Shown here piece by piece: positions 42,661 to 51,844 of a DNA stretch of 64,000 nucleotides. A program made the position numbers and the translations under genes. Each line of letters begins with the position of its first letter. Positions within the stretch are counted from its first letter, which is position 1. Source of the DNA: JABDQZ01 sp050049775 (GTDB taxonomy: Bacteria > Pseudomonadota > Gammaproteobacteria > Chromatiales > Chromatiaceae). The stretch is taken from NCBI GenBank assembly GCA_050049775.1, contig JASFVP010000001.1, positions 1 through 64,000 on the forward strand, read 5' to 3'. The notes beneath the pieces were generated by a model, which was not told the origin of the DNA, did not search any database, and was given only the letters and a program-made list of their open reading frames with translations.

Positions 42661-44211
42661 ATGAGTACTCAGGACCAATTGATTATTTTTGATACCACTT
42701 TGCGCGACGGCGAGCAGAGCCCGGGCGCATCCATGACACGTGACGAGAAGGTGCGTATCGCCAAGGCACTGGAAAAAATGCGCGTCGATGTCATCGAGGC
42801 CGGTTTCCCGATTGCCAGTATCGGTGATTTTGAGGCGGTACAGGCGGTGGCCCGCAGCGTCAAGGACTCGACCATTTGTGGCCTGGCACGTGCGCTCGAC
42901 AAGGACATCGACCGCGCCGGTGAAGCGCTGAAGCCGGCCAACTCGTCGCGCATTCACACCTTTATCGCGACCTCGCCGATCCATATGCAGCACAAGTTAC
43001 GCATGACACCGGATGAGGTGCTGGAGCAGGCGGTGCATGCTGTCAAACGCGCGCGCCAGTACACCGACAATGTCGAGTTTTCCGCCGAAGATGCGGGTCG
43101 TTCCGACATCGATTTTCTGTGCCGCGTGTTTGAAGCGGTGATCGAGGCGGGCGCCACTACTTTGAACGTGCCGGACACGGTCGGCTACAACATGCCACAG
43201 CAGTTTGGTGAAACCATTCGTCTGTTGCGTGAACGCATGCCGAACTCGGACAAGGCGGTCTTCTCGGTGCATTGTCACAACGACCTCGGCCTGGCAGTCG
43301 CCAACTCCCTGTCGGCGGTGCAAAACGGCGCCCGCCAGGTGGAGTGCACCATCAATGGCCTGGGTGAGCGTGCCGGCAATGCCGCACTTGAGGAGATCGT
43401 CATGGCAGTGCGTACACGGCGTGATGTGTTTGATTGTGATTCCGGTATCGACACCACCCAGATCGTCAACTGTTCCAAGCTGGTGTCCAACATCACCGGT
43501 TTCCCGGTGCAGCCAAACAAGGCGATTGTCGGGGCCAATGCGTTCGCGCACGAATCCGGCATTCACCAGGATGGTGTGCTGAAATCGCGTGAGACTTACG
43601 AAATCATGCGTGCCGAGGATGTCGGCTGGACACAGAACCGTATGGTGCTCGGCAAGCATTCCGGCCGTAATGCGTTTCGTACGCGCCTGAACGAACTGGG
43701 CATCAGTTTTGAATCGGAAGAGGATTTGAACGCGGCGTTTGCGCGTTTCAAGGATCTGGCTGACAAGAAGCACGAAATCTTTGATGACGACTTGCAGGCA
43801 CTGGTGACCGCTTCCGGCACCGAACTGGAAAACGAGCACGTCAAGCTGGTGTCATTGAAAGTCTGTTCCGAGACCGGCGAGACACCCGACGCGACCATTG
43901 TGCTGTCGATCGACGGACTCGAAAAACAGGTGGAGGCACTGGGCAGCGGCCCGGTGGATGCAGCGTTCAAGGCCATTGAAGGCATCATCGAAAGCGGTGC
44001 CGAGCTGTTGCTGTATTCGGTCAACAACATCACCAGTGGCACGGATTCGCAGGGTGAGGTCACGGTCAGGCTGTCGAAAAACGGCATGATTGTGAACGGC
44101 CAGGGGGCTGATACCGACATCGTGGTGGCGTCGGTCAAGGCCTACCTGAATGCCTGGAACAAGCTGATCGAACCGGTACAACGCGCTCATCCGCAGGTGG
44201 CTGACGTCTGA
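42661..44211 (+). CDS. leuA: 2-isopropylmalate synthase
   Basis: First committed step of leucine synthesis: condenses acetyl-CoA with 2-oxoisovalerate. 516 residues. Metal-binding and catalytic blocks DTTLRDGEQSPGAS, FSVHCHNDLGLAVANSL (HxH) and NGLGERAGNAALEEIVM. The C-terminal ACT-like LeuA dimer domain (about 390-516) is the leucine feedback site. GGAGAGGA precedes the ATG. Its stop overlaps the next start (TGATG). A leader peptide precedes it. Confidence 0.96.
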   Translation: MSTQDQLIIFDTTLRDGEQSPGASMTRDEKVRIAKALEKMRVDVIEAGFPIASIGDFEAVQAVARSVKDSTICGLARALDKDIDRAGEALKPANSSRIHTFIATSPIHMQHKLRMTPDEVLEQAVHAVKRARQYTDNVEFSAEDAGRSDIDFLCRVFEAVIEAGATTLNVPDTVGYNMPQQFGETIRLLRERMPNSDKAVFSVHCHNDLGLAVANSLSAVQNGARQVECTINGLGERAGNAALEEIVMAVRTRRDVFDCDSGIDTTQIVNCSKLVSNITGFPVQPNKAIVGANAFAHESGIHQDGVLKSRETYEIMRAEDVGWTQNRMVLGKHSGRNAFRTRLNELGISFESEEDLNAAFARFKDLADKKHEIFDDDLQALVTASGTELENEHVKLVSLKVCSETGETPDATIVLSIDGLEKQVEALGSGPVDAAFKAIEGIIESGAELLLYSVNNITSGTDSQGEVTVRLSKNGMIVNGQGADTDIVVASVKAYLNAWNKLIEPVQRAHPQVADV

Positions 44212-45080
44212 TGCCTGGAGCAGCGTCCAAGCGTGAATACCTGCGGCTGATGGGCGTGCAGGCCTACGTGCGGCGTGACCAGACTGATGCTGCTGTTGAA
44301 GAGACAGCGATAATGCCGGAGCCTCATGCAGAGGCTCCGGCAACACCACAGCACACCAGCGCTGCAGTCCATGTGGCTGAGACGCAGCCGGCTGTCGATC
44401 GACAGGCAGATGATCATCAGGACCTGGCCGCCTATATGGAATGGGAGAGCCAGGAGTCGCTTGAAGAGCAGGATGAAACCAGTCCCTGTCCGGGCCGGCT
44501 CGATGACATTGCCTGTCTCGACTGGCCAGCCTTGCAGCAGAAGGTGGCGGATTGTCAGGCTTGTGATCTGCACAAGAGTCGCAAGAACACTGTGTTTGGT
44601 GTTGGCAATCCGGGCGCTGATGTCATGATCATCGGTGAAGCACCGGGTGCGGATGAGGACGCCAAAGGCGAGCCGTTTGTCGGTCGTGCCGGTAAGTTGC
44701 TCGATGCCATGTTGCAGGCTATTGGCCTGAACCGGCAGAAAGTGTTTATTGCGAATATCCTGAAATGTCGGCCGCCAGCCAACCGCAATCCGTCGGCCGA
44801 GGAAGTGCTGGCCTGTGAACCGTTTTTACTGCGGCAAATTGAACTGATCCAGCCTAAACTGATACTGTCGGTCGGCGGCGTTTCCGCGCATAATCTGCTG
44901 AAGACCGATGAAAGGGTCGGCCAGTTACGTCAACGCTGGCACAAGCTGCCGTGGAAGGATATTCCCGTGCAGGTGACGTATCATCCGGCGTATCTGCTGC
45001 GGCAGCCGTCGCACAAGGCCAAGGCCTGGGAAGACCTGTTGAAACTGAAAAAAGCCATGCAGGAAGCGAATATCACATGA
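44211..45080 (+). CDS. family 4 (FeS) uracil-DNA glycosylase
   Basis: 289 residues. The C-terminal 180 residues are a type-4 UDG: GEAPGADEDAKGEPFVGRAG (142-161), motif with KCRPPANRNP, and the YHPAYLLR motif. Cys115, Cys118, Cys186 and Cys202 are spaced as the [4Fe-4S] ligands of this family. Removes uracil from DNA. The first 100 residues are an acidic, Ala/Glu/Gln-rich linker after a conserved REYLRLMGVQAYVRR start. Coupled to leuA (TGATG) and to rimI (ATGA). Confidence 0.88.
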   Translation: MPGAASKREYLRLMGVQAYVRRDQTDAAVEETAIMPEPHAEAPATPQHTSAAVHVAETQPAVDRQADDHQDLAAYMEWESQESLEEQDETSPCPGRLDDIACLDWPALQQKVADCQACDLHKSRKNTVFGVGNPGADVMIIGEAPGADEDAKGEPFVGRAGKLLDAMLQAIGLNRQKVFIANILKCRPPANRNPSAEEVLACEPFLLRQIELIQPKLILSVGGVSAHNLLKTDERVGQLRQRWHKLPWKDIPVQVTYHPAYLLRQPSHKAKAWEDLLKLKKAMQEANIT

Positions 45081-45541
45081 GTGCGATTCTAAAAAACCCG
45101 CTGCTGAGATTAAGGACCATGGAGGTCGACGATCTGGATCAGGTCATGCAGATCGAGCACAGTTGTTATGACCATCCCTGGACGGCCGGTATATTTCGAG
45201 ACTGCCTGCGAGTTGGTTACTGTTCCTGGGTGATGGAACTGGATGATGTCATCATTGGTTACGGTGTTATGTCGGTGGCGGCCGGCGAGGCGCACATTCT
45301 CAATATCTGCATGAAAAGCGAGTACCAGGGGCGCGGGCTCGGTCGCAAGATACTCAAACGTTTGTTGAACCTGGCCAAGGATCACCGTGTCGAAACCGTG
45401 TTTCTTGAGGTCAGAATGAGCAACAGGATCGCGCAGATGCTGTACGAGTCCGAAGGTTTCAACGAAATCGGCCAGCGCCGTGGTTACTATCCGGCCAGTC
45501 ACGGCCGCGAGGACGCGCTGGTTTTCGCAAAAACGCTTTAA
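45077..45541 (+). CDS. rimI: ribosomal protein S18-alanine N-acetyltransferase
   Basis: GNAT acetyltransferase that acetylates the N-terminal alanine of ribosomal protein S18. 154 residues. LRTMEVDDLDQVMQIEHSCYDHPWT at the N-terminus, acetyl-CoA loop YQGRGLGRKILKRLL (Q/RxxGxG/A) and LEVRMSNRIAQMLYESEGFNEIGQRRGYYP. Start at the ATG at 45077, overlapping the UDG stop by 4 bases. Confidence 0.92.
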   Translation: MSAILKNPLLRLRTMEVDDLDQVMQIEHSCYDHPWTAGIFRDCLRVGYCSWVMELDDVIIGYGVMSVAAGEAHILNICMKSEYQGRGLGRKILKRLLNLAKDHRVETVFLEVRMSNRIAQMLYESEGFNEIGQRRGYYPASHGREDALVFAKTL

Positions 45542-45550
45542 TTTTCACTT

Positions 45551-45568
45551 ACGGGTATATAATCCCGT
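45551..45568 (+). promoter_or_regulatory. prfC promoter -10 inside an inverted repeat
   Basis: ACGGG-TATATAAT-CCCGT with a consensus TATAAT at 45558-45563. The flanking 5-base arms could be an operator or, with the following T-rich CATTTTTC, a weak terminator for rimI. 27 bases before the prfC ATG. Confidence 0.45.
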
Positions 45569-45594
45569 CATTTTTCAACGAAGTTCCATTTTCC

Positions 45595-47175
45595 ATGTCA
45601 GATCTACAAAAAGAGGTCCAACGTCGTCGCACGTTTGCGATTATTTCCCATCCCGATGCCGGTAAAACCACGCTGACGGAAAAATTGCTGCTGTTTGGCG
45701 GCGCCATCCAGATGGCCGGCACCGTCAAGGGGCGCAAGGCCAGCCGGCATGCGACGTCCGACTGGATGGAAATGGAAAAGCAGCGCGGCATTTCGATCAC
45801 CTCGTCGGTGATGCAGTTTGAGTACAAGCAGCGCATCGTCAACCTGCTCGATACACCGGGCCACGAGGATTTCTCGGAAGACACTTATCGCACGCTGACG
45901 GCGGTGGACTCGGCCCTCATGGTGATTGACGTCGCCAAGGGTGTCGAGGATCGTACCATCAAGCTGATGGAAGTCTGTCGCATGCGCGACACGCCGATCC
46001 TGACGTTTATCAACAAGCTCGACCGTGAGGGCAAGGAGCCGATCGAATTGCTCGATGAGATCGAGGAGGTGCTGAAAATTCGCTGTGCGCCGGTGACCTG
46101 GCCGATCGGCATGGGCAAAAGGCTCAAGGGTGTGTTTGATCTGCGCACCGAAGTCACGCACATTTTCAGCGCCACGCATGGTGGAAAAATCCAGCAGGGT
46201 GAAATCATTGAGGGCCTGGACAATCCGCGTCTGGATGAGGTGATCGGCGACATGGCGCAGGAGCTGCGCGATGAAATCGATCTCGTGCGTGGCGCCAGCC
46301 ATGAGCTGGATCTGGACGCTTACATGAAAGGTGAACTGACCCCGGTGTTTTTCGGTTCGGCGATCAATAATTTCGGCGTCAGTGAACTGCTGGATGCGTT
46401 TGTGGATTATGCGCCGCCGCCACGCCAGCACCAGACCCGCCAGCGCGTGGTCGACGCCGGTGAAGAGAAGTTCTCAGGTTTCGTGTTTAAGGTGCAGGCC
46501 AATATGGACCCGGCCCACCGCGACCGCGTGGCATTCCTGCGGGTTTGCTCAGGCAGTTACCGCGCCGGTATGAAAATGAAGCAGGTGCGCATCAACAAGA
46601 CGGTACAGGTGTCCAATGCCATCACTTTCCAGGCAGATGCGCGCAGTCATGTGGAGGAAGCCTTCTCTGGCGATATTATCGGCCTGCATAATCATGGCAC
46701 CATCCAGATTGGCGACACCTTTACCGAAGGTGAAGAACTGCGCTACGAGGGTATCCCGTATTTTGCACCGGAGCTGTTTCGCCGCGTGGTGCTCAAGGAT
46801 CCGCTCAAGACCAAACAGCTGCAAAAAGGTGTGCTGCAGCTCTGTGAAGAGGGCGCGACCCAGGTCTTTCGGCCATTCAAAAACAATGACCTGATTCTAG
46901 GGGCGGTGGGCGTGCTGCAGTTTGAAGTCGCGGCACACCGTCTCAAGGCAGAATACGGGGTCGAGGCTGTGGTGGAACCGGTGCAGGTAGCCACAGCGCG
47001 CTGGGTGGAATGTAAGGATGACAAGGAGCTGAAGCGTTTTCGCGAAAAAGCCTACGACAATCTTGCCGAAGATGGCGATGGCCAACTGGTCTATCTGGCG
47101 CCGACTCGGGTCAATCTGAGTCTGGCGGAGGAGCGCTGGCCGGATATCAACTTCACAGCCACTCGTGAGCTGTGA
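45595..47175 (+). CDS. prfC: peptide chain release factor 3
   Basis: GTPase that removes RF1/RF2 from the ribosome after termination. 526 residues. G1 SHPDAGKTTLTEKLL, switch regions EKQRGISITSS, G3 LLDTPGHEDF, G4 NKLD; the FDLRTEVTHIFSATHGGK insertion separates it from EF-G. ATG at 45595. Confidence 0.95.
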   Translation: MSDLQKEVQRRRTFAIISHPDAGKTTLTEKLLLFGGAIQMAGTVKGRKASRHATSDWMEMEKQRGISITSSVMQFEYKQRIVNLLDTPGHEDFSEDTYRTLTAVDSALMVIDVAKGVEDRTIKLMEVCRMRDTPILTFINKLDREGKEPIELLDEIEEVLKIRCAPVTWPIGMGKRLKGVFDLRTEVTHIFSATHGGKIQQGEIIEGLDNPRLDEVIGDMAQELRDEIDLVRGASHELDLDAYMKGELTPVFFGSAINNFGVSELLDAFVDYAPPPRQHQTRQRVVDAGEEKFSGFVFKVQANMDPAHRDRVAFLRVCSGSYRAGMKMKQVRINKTVQVSNAITFQADARSHVEEAFSGDIIGLHNHGTIQIGDTFTEGEELRYEGIPYFAPELFRRVVLKDPLKTKQLQKGVLQLCEEGATQVFRPFKNNDLILGAVGVLQFEVAAHRLKAEYGVEAVVEPVQVATARWVECKDDKELKRFREKAYDNLAEDGDGQLVYLAPTRVNLSLAEERWPDINFTATREL

Positions 47176-47207
47176 TTTTTCGGATAATTTCAAAGCAGGT
47201 GTAAAAA

Positions 47208-47426
47208 ATGGAAACAGAAGAAGTCAAAAAACTGATCGAGCTGGGCTTACCCGGCGCACAGGTCGAAGTCACCGGCGATGGCCGGCACTTTGAGGCCAGC
47301 GTAATGCACCCGGATTTTGCCGGCAAGACAATGATCCAGCAGCACCGTATGGTCATGGACACCGTCAAGGAACAGGTCGCCAGTGACGAGTTACACGCCT
47401 TGTCGATCAAAACCCGCGCTAGCTGA
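47208..47426 (+). CDS. BolA/IbaG-family protein
   Basis: 72 residues. LGLPGAQVEVTGDGRHFEASVMHPDFAGKTMIQQHRMV shows the BolA fold with the FAGKTMIQQHRMV block; a His there helps bind FeS with monothiol glutaredoxins. Short form similar to E. coli IbaG (YrbA). Starts 32 bases after prfC. Confidence 0.9.
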   Translation: METEEVKKLIELGLPGAQVEVTGDGRHFEASVMHPDFAGKTMIQQHRMVMDTVKEQVASDELHALSIKTRAS

Positions 47427-47471
47427 TACTGCCCGTTTTGGCAGGAACTTTTTCTACGTGTGACCTCAGAA

Positions 47472-47747
47472 TCAACAGCGATAGTATTCGCCAGACCGCG
47501 ATCGGCAATAAGCAGGAACTTTACCCCGAGAGCCTGAATTGCTACCGCTCCAGCGAGGTGTCAGTACACGCAGTGATTTTTCCTGACGGGCTTTTTGTTG
47601 CAGAAATTTGTCATCAGGGCAACCCGAATTGGTGAACAGCGTTTGGCCGTTAGGCAGGGTGCAGCGGGCAATCTCAGCAGAGGCGGTTGTTTGCACATTG
47701 ATGAGTGCCATCAAAAGGCTTGAAACTGCAAGGTAGCTTCTATTCAT
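47472..47747 (-). CDS. small exported cysteine-containing protein (DUF4124-like)
   Basis: 91 residues. Signal peptide MNRSYLAVSSLLMALINVQTTASA, then IARCTLPNGQTLFTNSGCPDD, which resembles the opening of DUF4124, and a basic tail with two more cysteines (AYCRSRSGEYYRC), so two disulfides are possible. AAGGA lies 7 bases before the ATG at 47747; a GTG two codons earlier is less likely. Function unknown. Confidence 0.65.
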   Translation of the reverse strand: MNRSYLAVSSLLMALINVQTTASAEIARCTLPNGQTLFTNSGCPDDKFLQQKARQEKSLRVLTPRWSGSNSGSRGKVPAYCRSRSGEYYRC

Positions 47748-48129
47748 TTGCACATCCTTGTTGTTTGCTTCGTCCTTGAAGCGAAAAATGATGATTTAGA
47801 ATAAAGTCAGTCGAAAACTTTGTCTGTAGGAAATTTCTGAAGATATGAGTATTTTGCACGGAGCCGCGTTCACATTCTGGTGGATATTTCCTCATATCTG
47901 GGAAGGGCGAGCATATCAGTGCTTTTCTGCTACTATGTTGCGGTCAGTAGTCCTGAAGCCGCTTTGGATTTGAGGGATGAAATTGAAATCGGTACACATT
48001 TCCAGCTGCACAAAATCCGAGAAAAATTGATAATTTAGGGCTTTGTTTATCAAGAAAACTTGCAGGTGGTCGCTGGATAAAGGGCACAACCATGTTGTGG
48101 GAAAGACCGACACCAGAAGGAGTTTCAAA
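47748..48129. other. AT-rich intergenic region before the PrsT gene
   Basis: 382 bases. Contains a 9-base inverted repeat AGATATGAG (47841-47849) / CTCATATCT (47891-47899) with 41 bases between the arms. I find no consensus promoter and no well-spaced sigma-54 site. Marks the left edge of the AT-rich accessory segment. Confidence 0.45.
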
Positions 48130-50883
48130 ATGTACAAGTATTTTATCCTGTTGTTATCTCTGACTATCTCGGGGTGTGAGTTTTTTGGTGGAATGTCTGA
48201 TGCGGAATATGCTGCCAAGGCGGAGCAACTTTTTTATGACGGTGATATCGAAGGTGCTGTAATACAATTAAAAAACTCTCTCGAAAAAAATCCCAAAAAC
48301 GCAAACGCACGCTGGTTGCTGGCAAAGGTCTACATTGAATCAGGTGACGGTTATTCTGCCGAAAAAGAGCTGGAGCGTGCGGGCCAATATGGGACTGGTG
48401 AAGGAGAGATTGTGCCTCTGATGGCGAAGGCCTACTTGTTGCAACGTCGGTACGATGATGTTTTGAAGCTTGAAGAAATTCCTGGCTTTTCCGATCAAGC
48501 AAAAAGTGACATATTTTCAGCACATGCACTTGCATATTTGAACCAGCGTAACCTCAACAAAGCGAAGGAAAGTGTCGCCAGTGCTATAGGACTGACACCG
48601 GATTCACCTTATGCTCTGGTTGCCATGGCGCGTACCCAAATTGCAGATCAGAACCGGGAAAAAGCATACGAAAATCTGAAAAAAGTATTTTCACTGAATG
48701 ATCAATATGCGCCTGCATGGAGTTTATATGGTGATCTGAAGCGTGATGAAAATGACCTGGAAGCTGCGCTGGATGCATATACAAAAGCCATTCAGGGCTA
48801 CGCTTCCAAAGGTAATAATCTTTACAAGCGCGCGCGTATCTATATTGGAATGAATCGTCTGGATGATGCAAAAAGCGACATCAGACAATTGAAAAAAATC
48901 AATGCGAAACATTTTCGTGTCAACTATTTGGAAGGGCTGGTTCTGTTCCTTCAGGGGAAGTACGATGCTGCATTGGAGCCGTTGCAACGCTCTGTGGGTG
49001 CTAATGAAACCTTTGAGGAATCGCTATTCTACTTGGGGGCTGCTCAGCACATCCTTGGCAATGACCTGCTGGCTCAGGAACATGCGGAGAGATTATATGG
49101 ATTAGCCCCAAATTCAGTGGTCGCCCGGAAGCTGTTGGCACAGGTCCGTATACGTGCAAAAGAATATCATGACGTTGAACGACTCTTGCTGCCGATAGTT
49201 GAGCAGAAAGAAAATGACAGCATGGCAAGCCAATTGCTGGCAGAAGCTTATATGCGGCAGGGAAAAACAGCTCAGGCGATCGAGCTGCTGTCAAAGCTGG
49301 CGGAGCAATACCCGGAGTCTCCTGATATACAGACAAGCCTCGGTATTGGATTGTTGCGTCAGGGCAGTGAGGCGTCTGGCTTCCAAGCTCTAAAAACTGC
49401 TTTGCAGAAGGATCCTGAATATCAGCAGGCAGATATTGCATTAGTGCTTTACCACATTGGCAAGAAGGACTTCAATCGAGCGCTAACTGCGGCGAAAGAT
49501 TTCGTTAGACGGCACGAGGATAGTGTTGTTGCGCACAATTTGCTTGCACAGTCATATCTGATGAGCTCAATGGAGAGTGAAGCTATAGCTGAATTCTCTC
49601 GTGTTAAACAGATACAAAGGGGTGATAAAACAGCTAACTTTGAACTTGCAAAGATTGCAATACGTGCTAAGCGCTACGATCAGGCTCGAAAAAATTATCA
49701 GGATATACTGGATTTTCATAAGGGGGATTTGTTGACACTGATTCGCCTTGCAGCATTGGAAAAACAACAGGGTAATTCTAAAAAGGTGAGGGAATTGCTC
49801 GATAAGGCAATCCAGGCTAACCCTGAGGCTGCTCAGCCAAGAATATTGTCGGTTAAAGAATATTTGGCGGAAGGACGCACTGATAAGGCTCTGGCAGAAA
49901 TGGCGCCAATTCAGGAATCCCAGGCGCCTGCCGTAATTACGACCCTCGGTGAAATCTACCAGGAGCTTGGCGATTTTGCCCAGGCAAAATATTTTTTCTC
50001 CAAGCTGGTGGGAATTGCTCCGAACTCCGCTGCTGCAAATTATTCTCTTGCCATGGCATTTGCCGGTCTCGATGAAGAGAAAAACTTTGAAACTTCATTG
50101 ATGAAAGCGCTGGAGCTGGATCCTGATCATTTACCAGCGAGGGTTAGCCTGGCTCGTTTATATCTTAAGCAGGGAAATTTGGTGCGGGCAAGAAAACAGT
50201 ATGAACTTCTGCGTAGTAAGGCCAAGTCTGACAGTTTTGATCTGCGTATGCTCGAAAGTTCATTGTTAGAGGCCGAAGGAAATTTTGATCAATCGCTTTC
50301 AGTTATTACTGACTTGTATCGCGAAGCTCCCAACAAGGCAGCTTTGTTGGCCTACACCAGGAAGTTATGGAAAAAAGGTAAGCAACAGGAAGTTATTGAG
50401 GAACTGAAATCATGGCTTTCTGGGAAGGAAGATGCAGAGGTTAGACTGGAGCTGGCAATTGCGCTTGAGACGCTTGATGACCGAGAGGCTAGCGTTGAGC
50501 AATACCGCATGATTATGAAGACTTCCGAAAACAATCCTGTAGTTCTTAACAATCTGGCCTGGGTTCTGCGTGAATCTGATTCAGATCAAGCGATGAAGCT
50601 GGCAGAGCAAGCTCTTAAAATAAATGATAAATCTGTAGCGGCGATGGATACCATGGCTTTTTTGCTAAGCAAGCGAAGTGAGCATGATCGGGCTTTGCGC
50701 ATGATTCAGCGTGCTTTGGATATTCAGCCAGATAACCCGAATTTGATGTATAATTCTGCCGAAATTTACAACAAGATGGGCAATAATGCTAAAGCAAAAA
50801 CTGTTTTGCAGGATTTGCTTGCCAATCGTCAGCTTTCCAGTGCATTAAAAGCTCGGGCGCAACAGTTACTCAACAGGATGTAA
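48130..50883 (+). CDS. prsT: PEP-CTERM system TPR-repeat lipoprotein, PrsT type
   Basis: 917 residues. Lipoprotein signal with lipobox I13-S14-G15-C16, then about twenty tetratricopeptide repeats over nearly the whole length (for example NPKNANARWLLAKVYIESGD, EPDSPYALVAMARTQ-like units, DPDHLPARVSLARLYLKQGN). Length, lipobox and TPR architecture match PrsT, a constant partner of EpsH/exosortase loci thought to act in export of polysaccharide or PEP-CTERM proteins. AAGGAG precedes the ATG at 48130. Its codons are clearly more AT-rich than neighbouring housekeeping genes (21 G/C in 60 at 48661-48720). Confidence 0.85.
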   Translation: MYKYFILLLSLTISGCEFFGGMSDAEYAAKAEQLFYDGDIEGAVIQLKNSLEKNPKNANARWLLAKVYIESGDGYSAEKELERAGQYGTGEGEIVPLMAKAYLLQRRYDDVLKLEEIPGFSDQAKSDIFSAHALAYLNQRNLNKAKESVASAIGLTPDSPYALVAMARTQIADQNREKAYENLKKVFSLNDQYAPAWSLYGDLKRDENDLEAALDAYTKAIQGYASKGNNLYKRARIYIGMNRLDDAKSDIRQLKKINAKHFRVNYLEGLVLFLQGKYDAALEPLQRSVGANETFEESLFYLGAAQHILGNDLLAQEHAERLYGLAPNSVVARKLLAQVRIRAKEYHDVERLLLPIVEQKENDSMASQLLAEAYMRQGKTAQAIELLSKLAEQYPESPDIQTSLGIGLLRQGSEASGFQALKTALQKDPEYQQADIALVLYHIGKKDFNRALTAAKDFVRRHEDSVVAHNLLAQSYLMSSMESEAIAEFSRVKQIQRGDKTANFELAKIAIRAKRYDQARKNYQDILDFHKGDLLTLIRLAALEKQQGNSKKVRELLDKAIQANPEAAQPRILSVKEYLAEGRTDKALAEMAPIQESQAPAVITTLGEIYQELGDFAQAKYFFSKLVGIAPNSAAANYSLAMAFAGLDEEKNFETSLMKALELDPDHLPARVSLARLYLKQGNLVRARKQYELLRSKAKSDSFDLRMLESSLLEAEGNFDQSLSVITDLYREAPNKAALLAYTRKLWKKGKQQEVIEELKSWLSGKEDAEVRLELAIALETLDDREASVEQYRMIMKTSENNPVVLNNLAWVLRESDSDQAMKLAEQALKINDKSVAAMDTMAFLLSKRSEHDRALRMIQRALDIQPDNPNLMYNSAEIYNKMGNNAKAKTVLQDLLANRQLSSALKARAQQLLNRM

Positions 50884-50901
50884 ATTGAATCAATATGTGC
50901 A

Positions 50902-51699
50902 TCATGGTTTGGTTGCAGTTACCACAAATACACCAGCAGCGAGCATGGCATCACCATTGTTACATGCTTGTTCGAGGTCAACTGCAAGTTGCTGTTTGAG
51001 ATCAGCCATTTCACTCATGGCAGCCTTGTAACCAAATAGAATTCCAAATAGGGCTTGGAAAGGAATCTGGGTGTTGGTGACCATCAATACCTGTGATTTG
51101 ATATCTGAAAAACCAGCCTGTTTAAGCAGTATTGGCAGCTTGCGTCCAATAAAGCGATCGCCACCGTATTCTTGCTGCATTGTTTGCGCACGATTTAGAA
51201 TTCTCGCTGCTCGCTCATCTTGCGGATAGTTTACGATCAGGCCGTCGTCAGAATCGGCGATACAGATTTTTCCACCCGATTCCAGACTACGGAAAGTCTC
51301 GGCAATCAGGTATTCAGGCTTGGGGACATGCTGCAACAGAAAACGACAATAGGCAAAATCTCCCCAGTTGTCCCGAACCGCGAATTCATTGCCTTTGGAC
51401 TGTATTGGATAAATATTGCCGTGGTTGACCTCTCTGGTGTTTTCCGGGACTTTGGAAATCAACTCCCATGCATAGTCTGCAGCTAGAATGGTGGCGGTAG
51501 GGGCTATTTTCGCGAGTAGGGGAGTGGCGAAACCTGGACCACAACCTAATTCGATAATCTTTTTAGCCTGGCTAAGCCCTGCATCTGCCAGGATTTTTGT
51601 TTCAATTTGCTGCAGGGTATTTGCCTGCCGTTTCAGTCTTTCCAGCTCGGAGGTATGATCACCACCGATTTGCTCGTGTGTATAGGATCCTTCAGCCAT
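50902..51699 (-). CDS. class I SAM-dependent methyltransferase
   Basis: 265 residues. Motif I AKKIIELGCGPGFATPLLAK (about 45-64), ILAADYAWELI (motif II Asp), GDFAYCRFLLQHVPKPEYLIAETFRSLESGGKICIAD (motifs III-IV). The C-terminal part lacks a recognised substrate domain; small-molecule methylation is likely. I start at the ATG at 51699, leaving 145 bases to the divergent ThiF gene; the frame is open to 51825. It is convergent with the PrsT gene (18 bases apart). Confidence 0.8.
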   Translation of the reverse strand: MAEGSYTHEQIGGDHTSELERLKRQANTLQQIETKILADAGLSQAKKIIELGCGPGFATPLLAKIAPTATILAADYAWELISKVPENTREVNHGNIYPIQSKGNEFAVRDNWGDFAYCRFLLQHVPKPEYLIAETFRSLESGGKICIADSDDGLIVNYPQDERAARILNRAQTMQQEYGGDRFIGRKLPILLKQAGFSDIKSQVLMVTNTQIPFQALFGILFGYKAAMSEMADLKQQLAVDLEQACNNGDAMLAAGVFVVTATKP

Positions 51700-51746
51700 G
51701 TGTGCCCCGGTTGTGATTTTTTTGGTTACGGCCTGTATATATTCAA

Positions 51747-51791
51747 GAATAGCAGTAAACACTAATGATTTTGCACAACGGCGTGCTATTC
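51747..51791. promoter_or_regulatory. inverted repeat in the divergent methyltransferase-ThiF promoter region
   Basis: GAATAGCA (51747-51754) and TGCTATTC (51784-51791), perfect 8-base arms 29 bases apart. Could be a bipartite operator controlling both genes. Confidence 0.35.
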
Positions 51792-51844
51792 TGACATTAG
51801 GATAATAATAAGCTGATTTCATCAATTAATAATCATGGCCAGAT

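Noticed and set aside
48083..48098. Possible sigma-54 site upstream of the PrsT gene (GGCAC...GTTG)
   Set aside because: The distance between the GG and the putative GC element is wrong by two bases and the GC is missing.
47916..48218. 100-codon minus-strand frame at the start of the PrsT gene
   Set aside because: Runs into the PrsT lipoprotein signal region and has no ribosome binding site or recognisable feature.
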